Positions 50,081-59,812 of a stretch of 64,000 nt of DNA are shown here, piece after piece. The notes below the pieces were generated by a model. That model ran no database searches. It was not told the origin of the DNA and worked only from the letters and a program-made list of their open reading frames with translations. The first letter of the stretch is position 1; each line of letters opens with the position of its first letter. Both the position numbers and the translations under genes were made by a program. This DNA is from Roseomonas fluvialis (GTDB lineage Bacteria > Pseudomonadota > Alphaproteobacteria > Acetobacterales > Acetobacteraceae): positions 2,753,001 to 2,817,000 of the forward strand of contig NZ_AP025637.1 of assembly GCF_022846615.1 (NCBI RefSeq), in the 5' to 3' direction.

Positions 50081-51312
50081 GCAAGGCCTCCGGCCGCTTC
50101 GATCACCGCCGCGCCCATCGCCGCCAGGCCGGCTGCGCACCATGCGCGGGAGATGCTCTCGGACGGGTGGTGACTGACCCCGCCATGGCAGGGAATGAAC
50201 ATCAGCGCCGAGGGCACGACGATGCCGACATGCAGCGCATCCTGCGGGATCGGGCCGGGCATGTCGCGATGCTTCAACTGCGCGCCCTGCGCGCCGCGCC
50301 GCAGCGCGTCGAGCAGCGGGGCCGCGAAGGGCACGCGGGGATAGCCGCCGACACGGATGATCTGCACCTCCACGCCACGCCGGGTCGCGAGGTCGGCCAT
50401 GGCAGCACGGAACGCAGCCTCCATGCGGGCATTCCCATCGGCGTCCGGGTGGCGGATATTCGCCGCAAGCCGCACCATCGCGGGGATGTTCCCGCGCGCA
50501 TCCGGTGCGAGCGTGATGCGCGTAGCCGTCGCCATGCCGCCGGTCTCGATGGCGATGCGTTCCAGCGCCAGCACCAGCTCCGAGGCCGCCGCCAGCGCAT
50601 CGCGCCGCCCGGCCATCGGGTAGCCGACATGACCGTCGGTGCCGGTGACGACGACGTCCCACTGCTCGACGCCGATGCAGTGGGTGACGATGCCGATCGG
50701 AATGCCCTCGCGCTCCAGGATCGGCCCCTGTTCGATATGTGCCTCGAAATACGCAGCGAAGTCACGCGCCCTGGCGGGGTCGGCATCGCCCGCCCAGCCG
50801 ATCGCGGCGAGCGCGTCGGCGTAGGTGATCGACGCATCGAAATTGTCCGGCGCGGCGAGGACCTTCGCTTCGTCCAGCACGCCCATCGCACCGCCGCTCG
50901 CCGACATGGCCGGGCTGAAGCGCGAGCCTTCCTCGTTGGTCCAGTTCACCACGGTGATCGGCGCGCGCGTGCGCCGGCCGGCCTGGTGCAGCGCGCGAAG
51001 GATCTCAAGGCCGAGCAGCACACCATACGGACCATCGTACTTCCCGCCGGTCGGCACGCTGTCGAGGTGACTGCCCACCGCGACCGGGGCCGCCTTCGCA
51101 TCGGTGCCGGCGTAGGTGCAGTACATGCTGCCCAGCCGATCCACCGTCACGGTGCAGCCCGCCGCCTGCGCCCAGTCGCGCAGCAGCGCGCGGGCCTGCC
51201 CATCCTCGGGCGAGAGCGCGAGACGCTTCACCCCGCCCTGCGGCGTGGCGCCGATGCGTGCCATCTCCTCGAGGCTGTTCCAGAGGCGGTCGGGATCGAA
51301 GGCGATGCTCAT
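50077..51312 (-). CDS. M20-type amidohydrolase (hydantoinase/carbamoylase family), copy B
   Basis: 411-residue paralogue of the preceding enzyme. H82 and D84 lie in AVGSHLDSVPTGGKYDG, with WTNEEGSRFSPAMSASG, YFEAHIEQGPILER and PCHGGVSHHPSES. The two copies diverge in the substrate-facing parts, so they probably split related substrates rather than being redundant. The start MSIAFDPDRLWNSLEEMARIG (51312) overlaps the deacylase gene by ATGA; an ATG at 51336 would extend into that gene. Confidence 0.9.
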   Translation of the reverse strand: MSIAFDPDRLWNSLEEMARIGATPQGGVKRLALSPEDGQARALLRDWAQAAGCTVTVDRLGSMYCTYAGTDAKAAPVAVGSHLDSVPTGGKYDGPYGVLLGLEILRALHQAGRRTRAPITVVNWTNEEGSRFSPAMSASGGAMGVLDEAKVLAAPDNFDASITYADALAAIGWAGDADPARARDFAAYFEAHIEQGPILEREGIPIGIVTHCIGVEQWDVVVTGTDGHVGYPMAGRRDALAAASELVLALERIAIETGGMATATRITLAPDARGNIPAMVRLAANIRHPDADGNARMEAAFRAAMADLATRRGVEVQIIRVGGYPRVPFAAPLLDALRRGAQGAQLKHRDMPGPIPQDALHVGIVVPSALMFIPCHGGVSHHPSESISRAWCAAGLAAMGAAVIEAAGGLA

Positions 51313-52604
51313 GCCGCCGCCTCCACGCCGCACCACTCGGCCATTGTCAACGCGATGGTGCGGGTGATGTCGTGCATGGAGTCCAACCCGACGCTCTCGT
51401 CGATGCCATGGATCTCCTGCGCATCGGGGCCGAAGCAGGCCACCGGCGTGTCCTGGTACAGCGCGAAGAAGCGCCCATCGGTCAGCCCCGTCGCGGGGTA
51501 GTCACGCAGGAAGCCACCGGAGACGTCGGCAAAATGCCGCTTCGCCATGGTCACGATCGGCGCGTTCATGTCGAAGACGCAGGGGTCGGCCATGAAGCCC
51601 TTGAATTCCAGCGCGACCGTCGCGCCCTTCAGCGCGGGATCCTGCGCGGCCTCGGCGACGATGCGTTCGATGTCGGCCTTCGTCTGCGCAGCGGTGTAGC
51701 CCATCATCACGCCGACCCGCATGCCGATGCGCGCGCGCGTGGGGACGCTGCTGTTCCACTCGCCTCCTTGAATCGTTCCAAAATTCACGTTCACCGGATG
51801 GTTCACGCCGCGGAAGGATGGGTGGATGCGCTCGGCGCGGTTCATCTCGGCCTGGTAATCCTCGAAGCGCGCCGCGATGGCATTCGCCGCCTTGATCGCA
51901 TTCAGCCCCGCCTGCATGTCGCGCACATGGGCCGGGCGGCCGCTCACGGTCACCCAGGCCCAGACCACGCCGACCTCCGCCGAATACATGGCGGGCAAAC
52001 CGGGTCCGGGTTCGGGGATGATGACCGCATCGGTGCGCGGCAGCGCCAGCATGGCGGCGAGCGCGCCATTGCCGGTGCATTCCTCCTCGATCACCGATTG
52101 CATCTGCACCTCGGCGGCGGGTTGCAGGCCGGCCAGGCGCAGCGCCTTGAAGGCCGCGACGTAACTCACGATGCCCGCCTTCATGTCGCCGGCGCCGCGG
52201 CCATACATGCGCCCGTCGCGGATGGCGGGCTCGTAGGGCGGGGTCAGCCACATGTCGGCCGCGCCCTCGGGCACCACATCGACATGCCCTTGCAGTGCAA
52301 GCGAACGCCCGCGGCGCTCGCGCGGCGTGAACACCGCCACGACATTGTCGCGCCCTTCATACCCCACGAGCGGCGGCGAAAAGCCCGGATGCGCGGCCAG
52401 GACCGCCGGGTCGGTCGGCACGCGCCGCGGCACGAGGCCGATCCCCTCGTAGATCCGCGCCATCTCGTTCAGCGCGGACTGCTCGTTACCCAGCGTGGAG
52501 GGGCAGCGCACCAGGCGCTCCAGCATGCGGACTGCGTCATCACGCAGGGCGTCCACCGCCTCCAGGATCGCGCGGCGCGCGCCGCGGTCGAGCGGTTCGG
52601 TCAT
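51309..52604 (-). CDS. M20-type ArgE/DapE-like deacylase
   Basis: 431-residue M20 peptidase of the ArgE/DapE/acetylornithine-deacetylase type. It has LALQGHVDVVPEG with the first metal histidine, MYGRGAGDMKAGIVSYVAA with the bridging aspartate, and SVIEEECTGNGALA with the catalytic glutamate pair. The lid domain is around residues 210-330. Removes an acyl group from an amino acid or dipeptide; the true substrate is open. It lies 11 bases downstream of the fused ATPase gene and overlaps copy B by four bases. Confidence 0.88.
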   Translation of the reverse strand: MTEPLDRGARRAILEAVDALRDDAVRMLERLVRCPSTLGNEQSALNEMARIYEGIGLVPRRVPTDPAVLAAHPGFSPPLVGYEGRDNVVAVFTPRERRGRSLALQGHVDVVPEGAADMWLTPPYEPAIRDGRMYGRGAGDMKAGIVSYVAAFKALRLAGLQPAAEVQMQSVIEEECTGNGALAAMLALPRTDAVIIPEPGPGLPAMYSAEVGVVWAWVTVSGRPAHVRDMQAGLNAIKAANAIAARFEDYQAEMNRAERIHPSFRGVNHPVNVNFGTIQGGEWNSSVPTRARIGMRVGVMMGYTAAQTKADIERIVAEAAQDPALKGATVALEFKGFMADPCVFDMNAPIVTMAKRHFADVSGGFLRDYPATGLTDGRFFALYQDTPVACFGPDAQEIHGIDESVGLDSMHDITRTIALTMAEWCGVEAAA

Positions 52605-52615
52605 CGGCGTACTCC

Positions 52616-54226
52616 TCAGGCGGCGATCACCGGTGGCGTCCAGGACCGCCCCGGGATGCTGTCCAGCAATTGCCGGGTATAGGCGTGCTGCGGATTGCCG
52701 AACACCTCGGCGGTCAGGCCCTGTTCCACGATCGCGCCGCGCTGCATCACAGCGATCCGGTCGCAGACCTGCGCCGCCACGCGCAGATCATGCGTGATGA
52801 ACAGCATGGTCAGGCCCAGCCGGTCGCGGATATCCGCCAGCAAGGCCAGCACCTGCGCCTGCACGCTCACATCCAGCGCGCTGACCGGTTCATCCGCGAT
52901 CAGCAGTTCCGGCTCCATCGCCAGCGCCCGCGCGATGCCGATGCGCTGGCGCTGCCCGCCGCTGAATTCATGCGGGTAGCGGTCCATCGCGCCCGGGTCG
53001 AGTTGCACGAGCGCAAGCAGTTCCCGTGCGCGCGCCTCGGCCATGCTGCGCGGCGTGCCGTGCGTGATCGGGCCTTCGGCGATGATCTCCCCGACGCGCC
53101 GGCGCGGGTTCAAAGATGCAAACGGATCCTGGAAGATCATCTGGATCTTGCGGCGATACGGCTTCCAGGCGCCCCGCGAGAGCGGCCGCAGGTCGGCCCC
53201 CTCGAAGATGATCTCGCCGCGCTCGGGTTCCACCAGTTTCACCACGCAGCGCGCCAGGGTGGACTTGCCCGATCCGGATTCGCCGACGAGGCCCAGCGTC
53301 TCCCCGCGCGTCAGCGTGAAGTCCGCATCGTGCACCGCGCGCACCACCGGCTTGGGTCCGAACCAGCCGCCGGCGCGTCGATAGGTCTTCTCTACGCCCT
53401 TCGTCACCAGCACCGGCGGCCCGGTATCCGGCGCGCGCGCGGCACCTGGCGCACCATGCGGCACGGCGGCGATCAGTGCGCGGGTATAGGGATGCTGCGG
53501 GCGGTTCAGCACGTCCTTCGCCGTGCCCTGCTCCACGATGCGGCCATGCTGCATGACGGCCACACGGTCGGCGATCTCGGCCACAACGCCGAAGTCGTGG
53601 GTGATGAACAACACGCCGGTGCCGCGGCGCGACTGGATCTCGCGGATCAGCCGAAGGATCTGCATCTGCGTCGTCACGTCCAGCGCCGTGGTCGGCTCGT
53701 CCGCGATCAGCAGGGAAGGTTCCAGCGCCAGCGCCATCGCGATCATCACGCGCTGCCGCTGCCCGCCGGAGAGCCTGAACGGATAGGACCGCGCCGTCGC
53801 CGCCGGGTCGGGCAGGTTCACCGCCGCCAGCAGTTCCGGCACGCGTCGTGCCGCATCGCGGCCCGCGCCATGCACGCGCATGGCTTCTGCGATCTGGTCC
53901 CCCACCCGCATCACTGGATTCAGCGCGGTCATGGGTTCCTGGAAGATCATCGCGAGCCGCGCCCCGCGAAGCCGGCGCATGGGTTCGGCACCCAGCGCCA
54001 GCAGGTCCTGCCCCTCGAACAGGATGCGCCCTGCCTTCACCGGCAACTGCTTGGGCAGCAGCCCCATCACGGCATTGGCGGTGATCGACTTGCCTGACCC
54101 GGATTCACCCACGACGCAGACGATCTCACCGGGATCGACGCGGAGCGTGATGTCCTCGACCGCATGCGCCCGGTCGCCGCCGGGCGGCAGCGCAACGGTG
54201 AGCCCCTCGACCGACAGCAGGGTCAT
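52616..54226 (-). CDS. Fused two-domain peptide ABC transporter ATPase
   Basis: 536-residue protein with two complete ATPase domains. Domain 1 (about residues 1-250) has [35 protein letters not shown] and [16 protein letters not shown]. Domain 2 (about 275-530) has [35 protein letters not shown] and [16 protein letters not shown]. It equals DppD and DppF joined in one chain, as in YejF and GsiA. It drives the importer formed with the next three genes upstream. Its start overlaps the permease gene by four bases. Confidence 0.95.
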   Translation of the reverse strand: MTLLSVEGLTVALPPGGDRAHAVEDITLRVDPGEIVCVVGESGSGKSITANAVMGLLPKQLPVKAGRILFEGQDLLALGAEPMRRLRGARLAMIFQEPMTALNPVMRVGDQIAEAMRVHGAGRDAARRVPELLAAVNLPDPAATARSYPFRLSGGQRQRVMIAMALALEPSLLIADEPTTALDVTTQMQILRLIREIQSRRGTGVLFITHDFGVVAEIADRVAVMQHGRIVEQGTAKDVLNRPQHPYTRALIAAVPHGAPGAARAPDTGPPVLVTKGVEKTYRRAGGWFGPKPVVRAVHDADFTLTRGETLGLVGESGSGKSTLARCVVKLVEPERGEIIFEGADLRPLSRGAWKPYRRKIQMIFQDPFASLNPRRRVGEIIAEGPITHGTPRSMAEARARELLALVQLDPGAMDRYPHEFSGGQRQRIGIARALAMEPELLIADEPVSALDVSVQAQVLALLADIRDRLGLTMLFITHDLRVAAQVCDRIAVMQRGAIVEQGLTAEVFGNPQHAYTRQLLDSIPGRSWTPPVIAA

Positions 54227-55098
54227 GCCGGCCCTCCGCGCTGGCGCGCGAGGCGCGGGTTCAGCGCATCGGACAGCCCCTCCCCGACCAGGTTCAGCGC
54301 CAGCACGGTGAAGAAGATCGCCAGGCCCGGAAACACGCTCATCCACCAGGCCAGGCGGATGACGCTGCGCCCCGACCCGATCAGGAACCCCCAGGTCATC
54401 AGGTTCGGATCGCCCAGCCCCAGGAAGGACAACGCGGATTCCAGGAGGATCGCCGAGGCCACCATCAGCGACGCCAGCACCACGATCGGCGAGAGCGCAT
54501 TCGGCAAGATGTCCGTCAGCACGATGGCGATGCGCGACTTGCCCAGCACCTCCGCGGCTTGGACGAATTCGCGCGAGCGCAGCGACAGGAACTCGGCCCG
54601 CACCACCCGCGCCACCGGCGGCCACGACACCACCGCGATGGCAAACACCACCGAGGAGATGGTGGGCGTGAAGATCGCCACCAGCAGGATGGCGAACACG
54701 AAGGACGGGATGGTCTGGAAGAACTCCGTGAAGCGCATCACCGCGTCATCCGCGAAACCACCGAGATACCCGGCGACAGCGCCGAGCGTGACACCGATCA
54801 GCAGCGCCGCCAGCGTCGACACCGCCCCCACCATCAGCGAAATCCGCGCCCCGTGCGCGATGCCCGCTGCGACGTCGCGGCCGAGGCTGTCGGACCCCAG
54901 CAGCATGCCTTCCTCGCCCGGCGGCACGAAAGGCGCTGTCGCCATGTCCCAGGGCGAACCCGGGTAGATCACCGGTGCCAGCGCGGCCATCAGGAAGACC
55001 AGCAGCAGGATCAGCAGCCCCACCACCGCGCCGCGATTGCGCCGGAAGCGTCGCCAGAAGTCAGACATGCGCGCAGCCCGCGCTCCGATGGCAGGCAC
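54223..55098 (-). CDS. Dipeptide-type ABC transporter permease, DppC type
   Basis: 291-residue permease. One N-terminal helix (GAVVGLLILLLVFLMAALAPVI) is followed by the OppC-type domain with LLGSDSLGRDVAAGIAHGARISL. The EAA loop is REFVQAAEVLGKSRIAIVLTDILPN. About six transmembrane helices. The start GTG 55098 has GAGGG just upstream and abuts the previous stop; ATG 55068 (MSDFWRRFRRN) is the alternative and gives 281 residues. Part of the complete importer at 52616-57674. Confidence 0.92.
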   Translation of the reverse strand: MPAIGARAARMSDFWRRFRRNRGAVVGLLILLLVFLMAALAPVIYPGSPWDMATAPFVPPGEEGMLLGSDSLGRDVAAGIAHGARISLMVGAVSTLAALLIGVTLGAVAGYLGGFADDAVMRFTEFFQTIPSFVFAILLVAIFTPTISSVVFAIAVVSWPPVARVVRAEFLSLRSREFVQAAEVLGKSRIAIVLTDILPNALSPIVVLASLMVASAILLESALSFLGLGDPNLMTWGFLIGSGRSVIRLAWWMSVFPGLAIFFTVLALNLVGEGLSDALNPRLARQRGGPA

Positions 55099-56085
55099 TC
55101 ATCCCTCGACCTCCACCCGCGGATCGACCACGGCGTAGAGCAAATCCGTCACCAGGTTGAACAGCACCACCATCACCGACGTGCAGAAGAACACCCCCAG
55201 CAGCACCGCATAGTCGCGCGCCAGCAGCGCATCGAAGGCGAGCCGCCCGATCCCCGGCCAGGCGAAGACCGTCTCGACCAGGATCGACCCGCCCACCAGC
55301 TGCCCCGCCTGGATGCCCGCGAAGGTGATCACCGGCAGCAGCGCGTTGCGCAGCACGTGGCGCCGCACCACCTGGCCTTCCGGCACGCCCTTCGCGCGCG
55401 CGGTCTTGACGAAATCCTGGTCGGCCACTTCCAGCATCGTGGCCCGCGTCAGCCGCGCATAGACCGCGAGGTAGAACAGCCCGAGTGTCGCCGCCGGCAG
55501 GATCAAATGCTTGCCCACATCCAGCACCGCGGCGATGCCGGTCAGATCCGCTCCCACGCTCGCCATGCCGAAGGACGGCAGCCATTCCAGCCAGACCGAG
55601 AAGAACAGCACCAGCATCAGCCCGACCCAGAACAGCGGCGTGGCATAGAAGGTCAGCGCGATCACGGTGATGACGGAATCCGCCCAGGTGCCGACGCGCC
55701 GCGCCGCCAGCGTGCCCAGCGTGACGCCCGCCGTCACGGCGAAGGCGAAGGCCACCCCGGTCAGCAGCAGCGTGGCCGGCAGGCGTTCGCTGATCAGCAG
55801 CCACACCGGCTGCTGCTGCCGGTGACTGAACCCCAGGTCCAGCGTCAGCACGCCCTTGAGGTAGATCCACAGCTGCACATGGAACGGCTTGTCGAGCCCG
55901 AACTGCTCGCGCAGCTGCTGCAGGAAGCGTTCATCCGCCGCGCCCGACTGCCCGGCGATCACACTCGCCGGGTCGCCGGGCGCGGCGTGGATCAGCAGGA
56001 AGTTGCACACCACGATCGCCAGGATGACGACCAGCGCCTTGGCCCCCCGCCGCAGCAGGAAGCCAGGCAGCTTGGAGGCTTCCAT
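55099..56085 (-). CDS. Dipeptide-type ABC transporter permease, DppB type
   Basis: 328-residue permease with six transmembrane helices. The first is ALVVILAIVVCNFLLIHAAPGDP, the DppB/OppB hallmark. The EAA loop is QDFVKTARAKGVPEGQVVRRHVLRNALLP, and the end reads DLLYAVVDPRVEVEG. Its ATG overlaps the binding-protein gene stop in TGATG, so all importer genes are coupled. Confidence 0.93.
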   Translation of the reverse strand: MEASKLPGFLLRRGAKALVVILAIVVCNFLLIHAAPGDPASVIAGQSGAADERFLQQLREQFGLDKPFHVQLWIYLKGVLTLDLGFSHRQQQPVWLLISERLPATLLLTGVAFAFAVTAGVTLGTLAARRVGTWADSVITVIALTFYATPLFWVGLMLVLFFSVWLEWLPSFGMASVGADLTGIAAVLDVGKHLILPAATLGLFYLAVYARLTRATMLEVADQDFVKTARAKGVPEGQVVRRHVLRNALLPVITFAGIQAGQLVGGSILVETVFAWPGIGRLAFDALLARDYAVLLGVFFCTSVMVVLFNLVTDLLYAVVDPRVEVEG

Positions 56086-57674
56086 CAGCCGGCGATGAAC
56101 ACGTCGTCGAAGGACGTATGCACACCCAACCCCGTTGTGATCAGGTTGCGCACGCGCCGGTCGTTGATGGTCGGGAAGGCCAGTTCCATCAGCCAGATCT
56201 GCGGCACGTCCTCGACCAGGATGCGCTGCACCTCGCTGAAGGCACGCTGCCGGTCCGCGGCCGCCGCGGCGGTGCGCGCCGTCTGGAACAGCGCATCCAC
56301 CTGCGGGTTGGCGTAGCCGCCGGTATTGGTGAAGGTCACGCGCTGGATGTTGGTGCTGACATAGGTGCGCTCGACCCCCAGCGTCGGGTCGCCGAACTGG
56401 TAGACGAAGTTGATCGTCGTCTCGTATTCCCAATTGCCCACGCGCCGCGCCCAGGACCCGGCATCGGTGGATTCGAGTTCCAGCGCCACGCCGATGTTGC
56501 GCATCGCCTGGCGCAGGTATTCCGACAGCCGCGACCAGATCTCGCCATAGGGCAGCACGATGTGCTTCAGCGTGAAGCGCACGCCCTGCGCATTGCGGGG
56601 GAAGCCCGCCTGGTCGAGGATGCGGTTCGCCTCCGCCACGTTGAAGGCGGCGATCTTGGCATTCGCGTCGTGGAAGCGCGTGGTGCTCGCGATTGGGTTG
56701 GTCGCGGCCTTGCCGACGCCGAACCACAGCCGGTTGACGATGAAGTTGCGGTCGATCGCCATCGACATCGCCCGCCGGACCCGCGCATCGTCGAGCGGCT
56801 TCACGCGATGGTTCAGTTCGATCCACGACAGCGGCGAGAAGTATTCCCAGCCATTGGTGTTCACTTCCAGGTTCGCCCGCTGGCGCAGCGCCGGGATGTC
56901 GAAGGGCTCGATGTCGCTGCCCTGCGTGACCAGCACCTGGCCGGTCTCGAGGGCGAGGCGCCGGCTCTGGCTGTCGGGGATGATGCGGTAGATCACGCTG
57001 TCCAGGTACGGCTGCCCGGGCTTCCAGTACTCCTCGAAGCGATCCAGCCGGATGAAGTTGCCGCGCTGCCATTCCGTGAACTTGAACGGCCCCGTCCCGA
57101 CTGGCCGCTGCACCGCCGGCGCCGTGCGGTAGTCCTGCCCGTCGAACAGGTGCTTCGGCACGATCGCGCAGGCCGAGACGTCGAACATCAGCAGGAAGGG
57201 CTGGAAGGCCTGCTTCAGCGTGATGCGAACGGTATGCGGGTCGGTCGCCTCGCAGGTGTCGATCAGCGAGAAAATCGCCCGCGCGCGCGGCGCGAGTTCC
57301 ATATGGAACTTGGTGATCGAGAACACAACGTCATCCGCCGTCATCGGCCGTCCGTCGTGGAACTTCACGTTTTCCTGCAGGCGGAACACGTATTCCTTGC
57401 CATCGGGGCTGATGGTCCAGGACTTCGCCAGCACCGGGATCGGTTCCAGCGTCGGCGAGAAGGTCATCAGCCCTTGGAACATCTTGGGTGCCGCAACCAG
57501 CGTCGGCCCCTGGTTGTTCACGCCGATCTGCAGCACCGGCGGTTCGGGCGACAGGATGGATTGCAGCGTCCCGCCACGGCGCGGCGCCACGCCCTGCGCC
57601 AGCGCGTCCGAGGCGCGCATCAGGACAGGGGCGGAAGCGGCGGCGGCCACGAAGCCACGGCGCGAGACGGCCAT
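56085..57674 (-). CDS. Peptide-type ABC transporter substrate-binding protein
   Basis: 529-residue family 5 solute-binding protein. A twin-arginine-like signal, MAVSRRGFVAAAASAPVLM, ends near ALAQG. The mature protein has GKEYVFRLQENVKFHDGRPMTADDVVFSI, PVGTGPFKFTEWQRGNFIRL and ARVRRAMSMAIDRNFIV. It is the first gene of the leftward operon and should set substrate specificity for the importer and the downstream hydrolases. GGGAGA lies upstream of the ATG at 57674. Confidence 0.93.
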   Translation of the reverse strand: MAVSRRGFVAAAASAPVLMRASDALAQGVAPRRGGTLQSILSPEPPVLQIGVNNQGPTLVAAPKMFQGLMTFSPTLEPIPVLAKSWTISPDGKEYVFRLQENVKFHDGRPMTADDVVFSITKFHMELAPRARAIFSLIDTCEATDPHTVRITLKQAFQPFLLMFDVSACAIVPKHLFDGQDYRTAPAVQRPVGTGPFKFTEWQRGNFIRLDRFEEYWKPGQPYLDSVIYRIIPDSQSRRLALETGQVLVTQGSDIEPFDIPALRQRANLEVNTNGWEYFSPLSWIELNHRVKPLDDARVRRAMSMAIDRNFIVNRLWFGVGKAATNPIASTTRFHDANAKIAAFNVAEANRILDQAGFPRNAQGVRFTLKHIVLPYGEIWSRLSEYLRQAMRNIGVALELESTDAGSWARRVGNWEYETTINFVYQFGDPTLGVERTYVSTNIQRVTFTNTGGYANPQVDALFQTARTAAAAADRQRAFSEVQRILVEDVPQIWLMELAFPTINDRRVRNLITTGLGVHTSFDDVFIAG

Positions 57675-57791
57675 CGGTGAAGTCTCCCTTCTTTGTGGCA
57701 GGAGGCTAGCCGTCCGCGCCCACCGCATACAAGGTGCAGGCCGGCGTCGCACATGGACAGGCGCGCCACTGCTGCCTAGCCTCGCGCCACG

Positions 57792-58826
57792 ATGAAGACC
57801 TTCGCGCATCCCGATCAGGCAGGGCACACGCCCTCGTTTTTCCTCCAGCGCGGCCGCGTGCGCCGCAACTTCGAAATCCCGGAACGCGCCGCGGCCCTCG
57901 AAGCCGCACTGCACCGCATGGGCCTTGCCCCCGCCACGCCCGGGCCGCTCGCACCTGGCGCGCTGGAGGCCGTGCATCGCGCAGACTACCTCGACTTCCT
58001 CGCCACCGCCGCGGCGGACTGGGCGAAGCTGCCTGAACCAGGGCCGGAGGTCGTCGCCAACATCCATCCAGCGCCCGAGATGGTCGCGCAAGGCGGGCGC
58101 AACAGCGCCAATATCCTCTCGCGCGCCGGCTGGTACACCGCCGATGCCGGCTGTCCGATCGGCCCCGGATCCTGGGACGCCATCCAGGGGGCTGCCGCCT
58201 GCGCCCTGGCCGCGGCGGCGGAAGCCGCGAAGGGCGACACCGCCTACGCGCTCTGCCGCCCACCTGGCCACCACGCCTATGCCGCGCGCGCCGGCGGCCA
58301 TTGCTACGTGAACAACGCCGCACTCGCCGCGCAGCACCTGCGCGATGCGGGTGCGGCGCGCGTCGCCGTGCTGGACATCGACAGCCACCACGGCAACGGC
58401 ACCCAGGGCATCTTCTGGGATCGCGGCGACGTGCTGACCATCTCGATCCACGGCGACCCGGACAACTACTACCCCTGGTTCGTCGGCCGCACGCATGAAC
58501 GCGGCACCGGTGCGGGCGACGGGCGCAACATGAACATGCCCCTGCCCTTCGGCACGCCCGACGAAGGCTGGCTCGATGCGCTGCGCTATGCGCTGGCGCC
58601 GATCCGCGACTTCAAGGCGGATGCGCTGGTGGTCGCACTCGGCTTCGATGCATCGAAGGACGAACCGCTCGGCGCGCTCGCGGTCACCGAGGACGGCTTC
58701 GCCCGCGCCGGGCAGATGATCGGCGCGCTGAACCTCCCCACCGCGATCACGCAGGAAGGCGGCTACAACGTGGACCTCATCGGCACGCTGCTCGAACGCT
58801 TCCTGAACGGGTGGACCGCGGCATGA
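57792..58826 (+). CDS. Acetylpolyamine amidohydrolase (histone deacetylase family)
   Basis: 344-residue zinc deacetylase of the HDAC superfamily. Catalytic histidines H160-H161 lie in RPPGHHAYAARAGGHCYVNN, zinc ligands D197 and H199 in LDIDSHHGNGTQ, the third zinc ligand D286 in ALGFDASKD, and the transition-state tyrosine Y325 in EGGYNV. From memory, these positions sit a constant two residues after those of Mycoplana acetylpolyamine amidohydrolase, and the length is nearly the same, so that activity is the best call. It would release acetate and polyamine. Divergent from the peptide operon by 117 bases and coupled to the dipeptidase gene by ATGA. Confidence 0.82.
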   Translation: MKTFAHPDQAGHTPSFFLQRGRVRRNFEIPERAAALEAALHRMGLAPATPGPLAPGALEAVHRADYLDFLATAAADWAKLPEPGPEVVANIHPAPEMVAQGGRNSANILSRAGWYTADAGCPIGPGSWDAIQGAAACALAAAAEAAKGDTAYALCRPPGHHAYAARAGGHCYVNNAALAAQHLRDAGAARVAVLDIDSHHGNGTQGIFWDRGDVLTISIHGDPDNYYPWFVGRTHERGTGAGDGRNMNMPLPFGTPDEGWLDALRYALAPIRDFKADALVVALGFDASKDEPLGALAVTEDGFARAGQMIGALNLPTAITQEGGYNVDLIGTLLERFLNGWTAA

Positions 58827-59812
58827 CCCTGCTGACCCTCGACACCCATATCGACATCCGCTGGCCCGACCCGCCCGACGCCACGACCGAGACCGACCGC
58901 CGCGTCGACTTCCCCAAGATGGCGCGCGGCGGGCTGAACGCCGCGGTCTTCATCGCCTATACCCCGCAGACGAAGCGCGACGAGGCGAACCTCACCGCCG
59001 CCGCCGCCCGCGCCGAGGCCATGCTGCGCCACATCCGCACCCGCGCCGATGGCACGACGCGTCGCTTTTGCGCCACCGCCACGGAACTCGAAGCCGCGCA
59101 CGCGGCCGGCGCGCTGTGCGTGCTGTCCGCGGTCGAGAACGGCAATGCGCTGGCCCGCGACCTTTCGCGCCTGAAGCTGTGGCGCGACCTCGGCGCGATC
59201 TACCTGACCCTCACGCATGACGGTCACAACGACCTGGCCGATGCCGCCCGCCCGAAGCCCGACCTCGGCGACGCGCCGGAGGAACATGGCGGCCTGTCGC
59301 CGCTCGGCCGCGACGCCATTGCCGAGATGAACCGCATCGGCCTGCTGGTCGATGTCTCGCACAGCGCGAAGTCCACCATGATGCAGTCCGCCGAACTCTC
59401 GCGCGCGCCGATCGCGGCCACGCATTCCTGCTGCCGCGCGCTCTGCGACCATCCGCGCAACCTGGATGACGAACAGCTCGACATGCTGCGCGCCACCGGC
59501 GGACTGGTGCAGATCACCGCGCTCGATGCCTTCCTGCGCCCTGCCCCGCCGGGCGGAAAGTCGCCCGCCACGGTGAAGGACATGGTCGACCACGTGGACT
59601 ATGCCGTGAACCGCATCGGCATCGACCATGTCGGCCTGTCCTCCGACTTCGACGGCGGCGGCGGCATCCCCGGCTGGAAGGATGCCTCCGAGACCGCCAA
59701 CCTCACCGCCGAACTCGCCGCCCGCGGCTATGGCCCGCGCGAGATCGACCTGCTGTGGTCCGGCAATTTTCGCCGCCTGATGCGTCGCGTCGAACGCACC
59801 GCGAGCGCGTGA
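58823..59812 (+). CDS. Membrane dipeptidase family protein (peptidase M19)
   Basis: 329-residue M19 renal-dipeptidase-like enzyme. It has the first metal pair H9 and D11 in LDTHIDIRWP and YLTLTHDGHNDLAD with family H/N residues. DVSHSAKSTMM and THSCCRALCDHPRNLDDEQL carry the later metal histidines, and GIDHVGLSSDFDGGGG closes the site. It cleaves dipeptides including those with D-residues. There is no signal peptide, so it is probably cytoplasmic. Start ATG 58823 overlaps the deacetylase gene by four bases. Confidence 0.9.
   Translation: MTLLTLDTHIDIRWPDPPDATTETDRRVDFPKMARGGLNAAVFIAYTPQTKRDEANLTAAAARAEAMLRHIRTRADGTTRRFCATATELEAAHAAGALCVLSAVENGNALARDLSRLKLWRDLGAIYLTLTHDGHNDLADAARPKPDLGDAPEEHGGLSPLGRDAIAEMNRIGLLVDVSHSAKSTMMQSAELSRAPIAATHSCCRALCDHPRNLDDEQLDMLRATGGLVQITALDAFLRPAPPGGKSPATVKDMVDHVDYAVNRIGIDHVGLSSDFDGGGGIPGWKDASETANLTAELAARGYGPREIDLLWSGNFRRLMRRVERTASA

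Noticed and set aside
52616..54226. Possible frameshift fusion of two ATPase genes
   Set aside because: Both halves are intact with all motifs and one continuous frame. Natural DppD-DppF fusions such as YejF are well known, so this is a normal fused ATPase.
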